From NCBI GenBank assembly GCA_021800315.1, contig JAJYZD010000024.1, positions 1-22,672 on the forward strand: DNA of 22,672 nt. Direction: 5' to 3'. The notes under the pieces were generated by a model. The model made no database searches. It worked only from the letters and a program-made list of their open reading frames with translations, and had not been told where the DNA came from. This DNA comes from Bacillota bacterium (GTDB lineage Bacteria > Bacillota > Desulfotomaculia > Desulfotomaculales > JAJYZD01). Within the stretch, counting starts at the first letter, position 1. Each line of letters begins with the position of its first letter. Made by a program: the position numbers and the translations under genes. Of this stretch, positions 22,542 to 22,672 are shown piece by piece.

Positions 22542-22672
22542 ACCCCAGGGCACCGTCAAAGTAAATTTTTTTCTAGGAGCGGCCTAATTGGAAGAATCTG
22601 ACGTGGCGGAGTTTCGGGATTTATGGTATGCTGGTTTCGTATGGAAAAGCATGCCGTGATATTAACCGGAGC
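22542..22672 (+). other. end of window, possible promoter and start of a further gene
   Basis: About 130 nt with no complete gene. An extended -10-like TGGTATGCT (22624-22632) lies just upstream of an ATG at 22641 that reads MEKHAVILTG to the window edge. No Shine-Dalgarno is seen, so this could be a leaderless start or chance. The protein cannot be identified from ten residues. Confidence 0.2.

Noticed and set aside
22588..22659. Short TTG-initiated peptide of 23 residues with AGGAG upstream
   Set aside because: Very short, no recognisable sequence, and overlaps a better -10-like motif and another possible start. Not supportable as a gene.
1..22672. CRISPR array, insertion sequence or prophage
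   Set aside because: No regularly spaced repeats, transposase, integrase or terminal inverted repeats were seen. The group II intron is the only mobile-type element.

Overview
The window is the replication-origin region of a GC-rich bacterium, almost certainly a Bacillota/Clostridia lineage. A Peptococcaceae or Desulfotomaculum-like relative is my guess from the GC content, the gene order and the frequent TTG/GTG starts. The order is the classic Firmicute one read outward from oriC. Leftward on the minus strand come dnaA, dnaN, recF, remB (DUF370), gyrB, gyrA and an rRNA operon. Rightward on the plus strand come rpmH, rnpA, yidD, yidC, jag, mnmE, mnmG, rsmG, parA and parB. Nearly every gene is therefore co-directional with its replication fork. 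The exception is an APC-family amino-acid permease (2924-4381), placed head-on between gyrB and gyrA.

Left edge (1-331): the leader and promoter of an rRNA operon on the minus strand. Mature 16S rRNA appears to begin within the first dozen bases. 332-6757: gyrA with its own promoter, the permease, a bidirectional terminator-like hairpin, gyrB and remB. 6783-8994: recF (apparently a CTG start) and dnaN; the small yaaA gene common between them is absent. 8995-9432: an AT-rich origin with DnaA boxes and a DnaA-trio/GC/box arrangement typical of a bacterial unwinding element. 9433-10770: dnaA. 10771-11286: a second DnaA-box pair, an unassigned structured element and the rpmH promoter.

11287-20076: ribosome, RNase P, membrane-insertion, tRNA-modification, 16S-methylation and chromosome-partition genes, closely packed. 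yidC and jag overlap by 116 nt in different frames.

The most striking feature is at 17745-18489. A 745-nt group II intron without an open reading frame interrupts parA inside the Walker A (P-loop) motif, at the first base of the Val codon of KGGVGKT. Domains V and VI are well formed, with a bulged branch-point adenosine 7 nt from the 3' splice site. Precise excision restores a perfect 253-residue ParA. Since no maturase is encoded in the intron, splicing must be autocatalytic or helped in trans. The partner ParB carries GQRRWEA where the family normally has GERRxRA, in its CTP-binding pocket.

20086-22672: accessory genes. These are a phosphoribosyltransferase, a YkuS-like protein with a strong terminator, a DUF4258/YgiT-type zinc-finger pair resembling a toxin-antitoxin module behind a near-consensus promoter, and an unknown 97-residue protein overlapping a nucleotidyltransferase.
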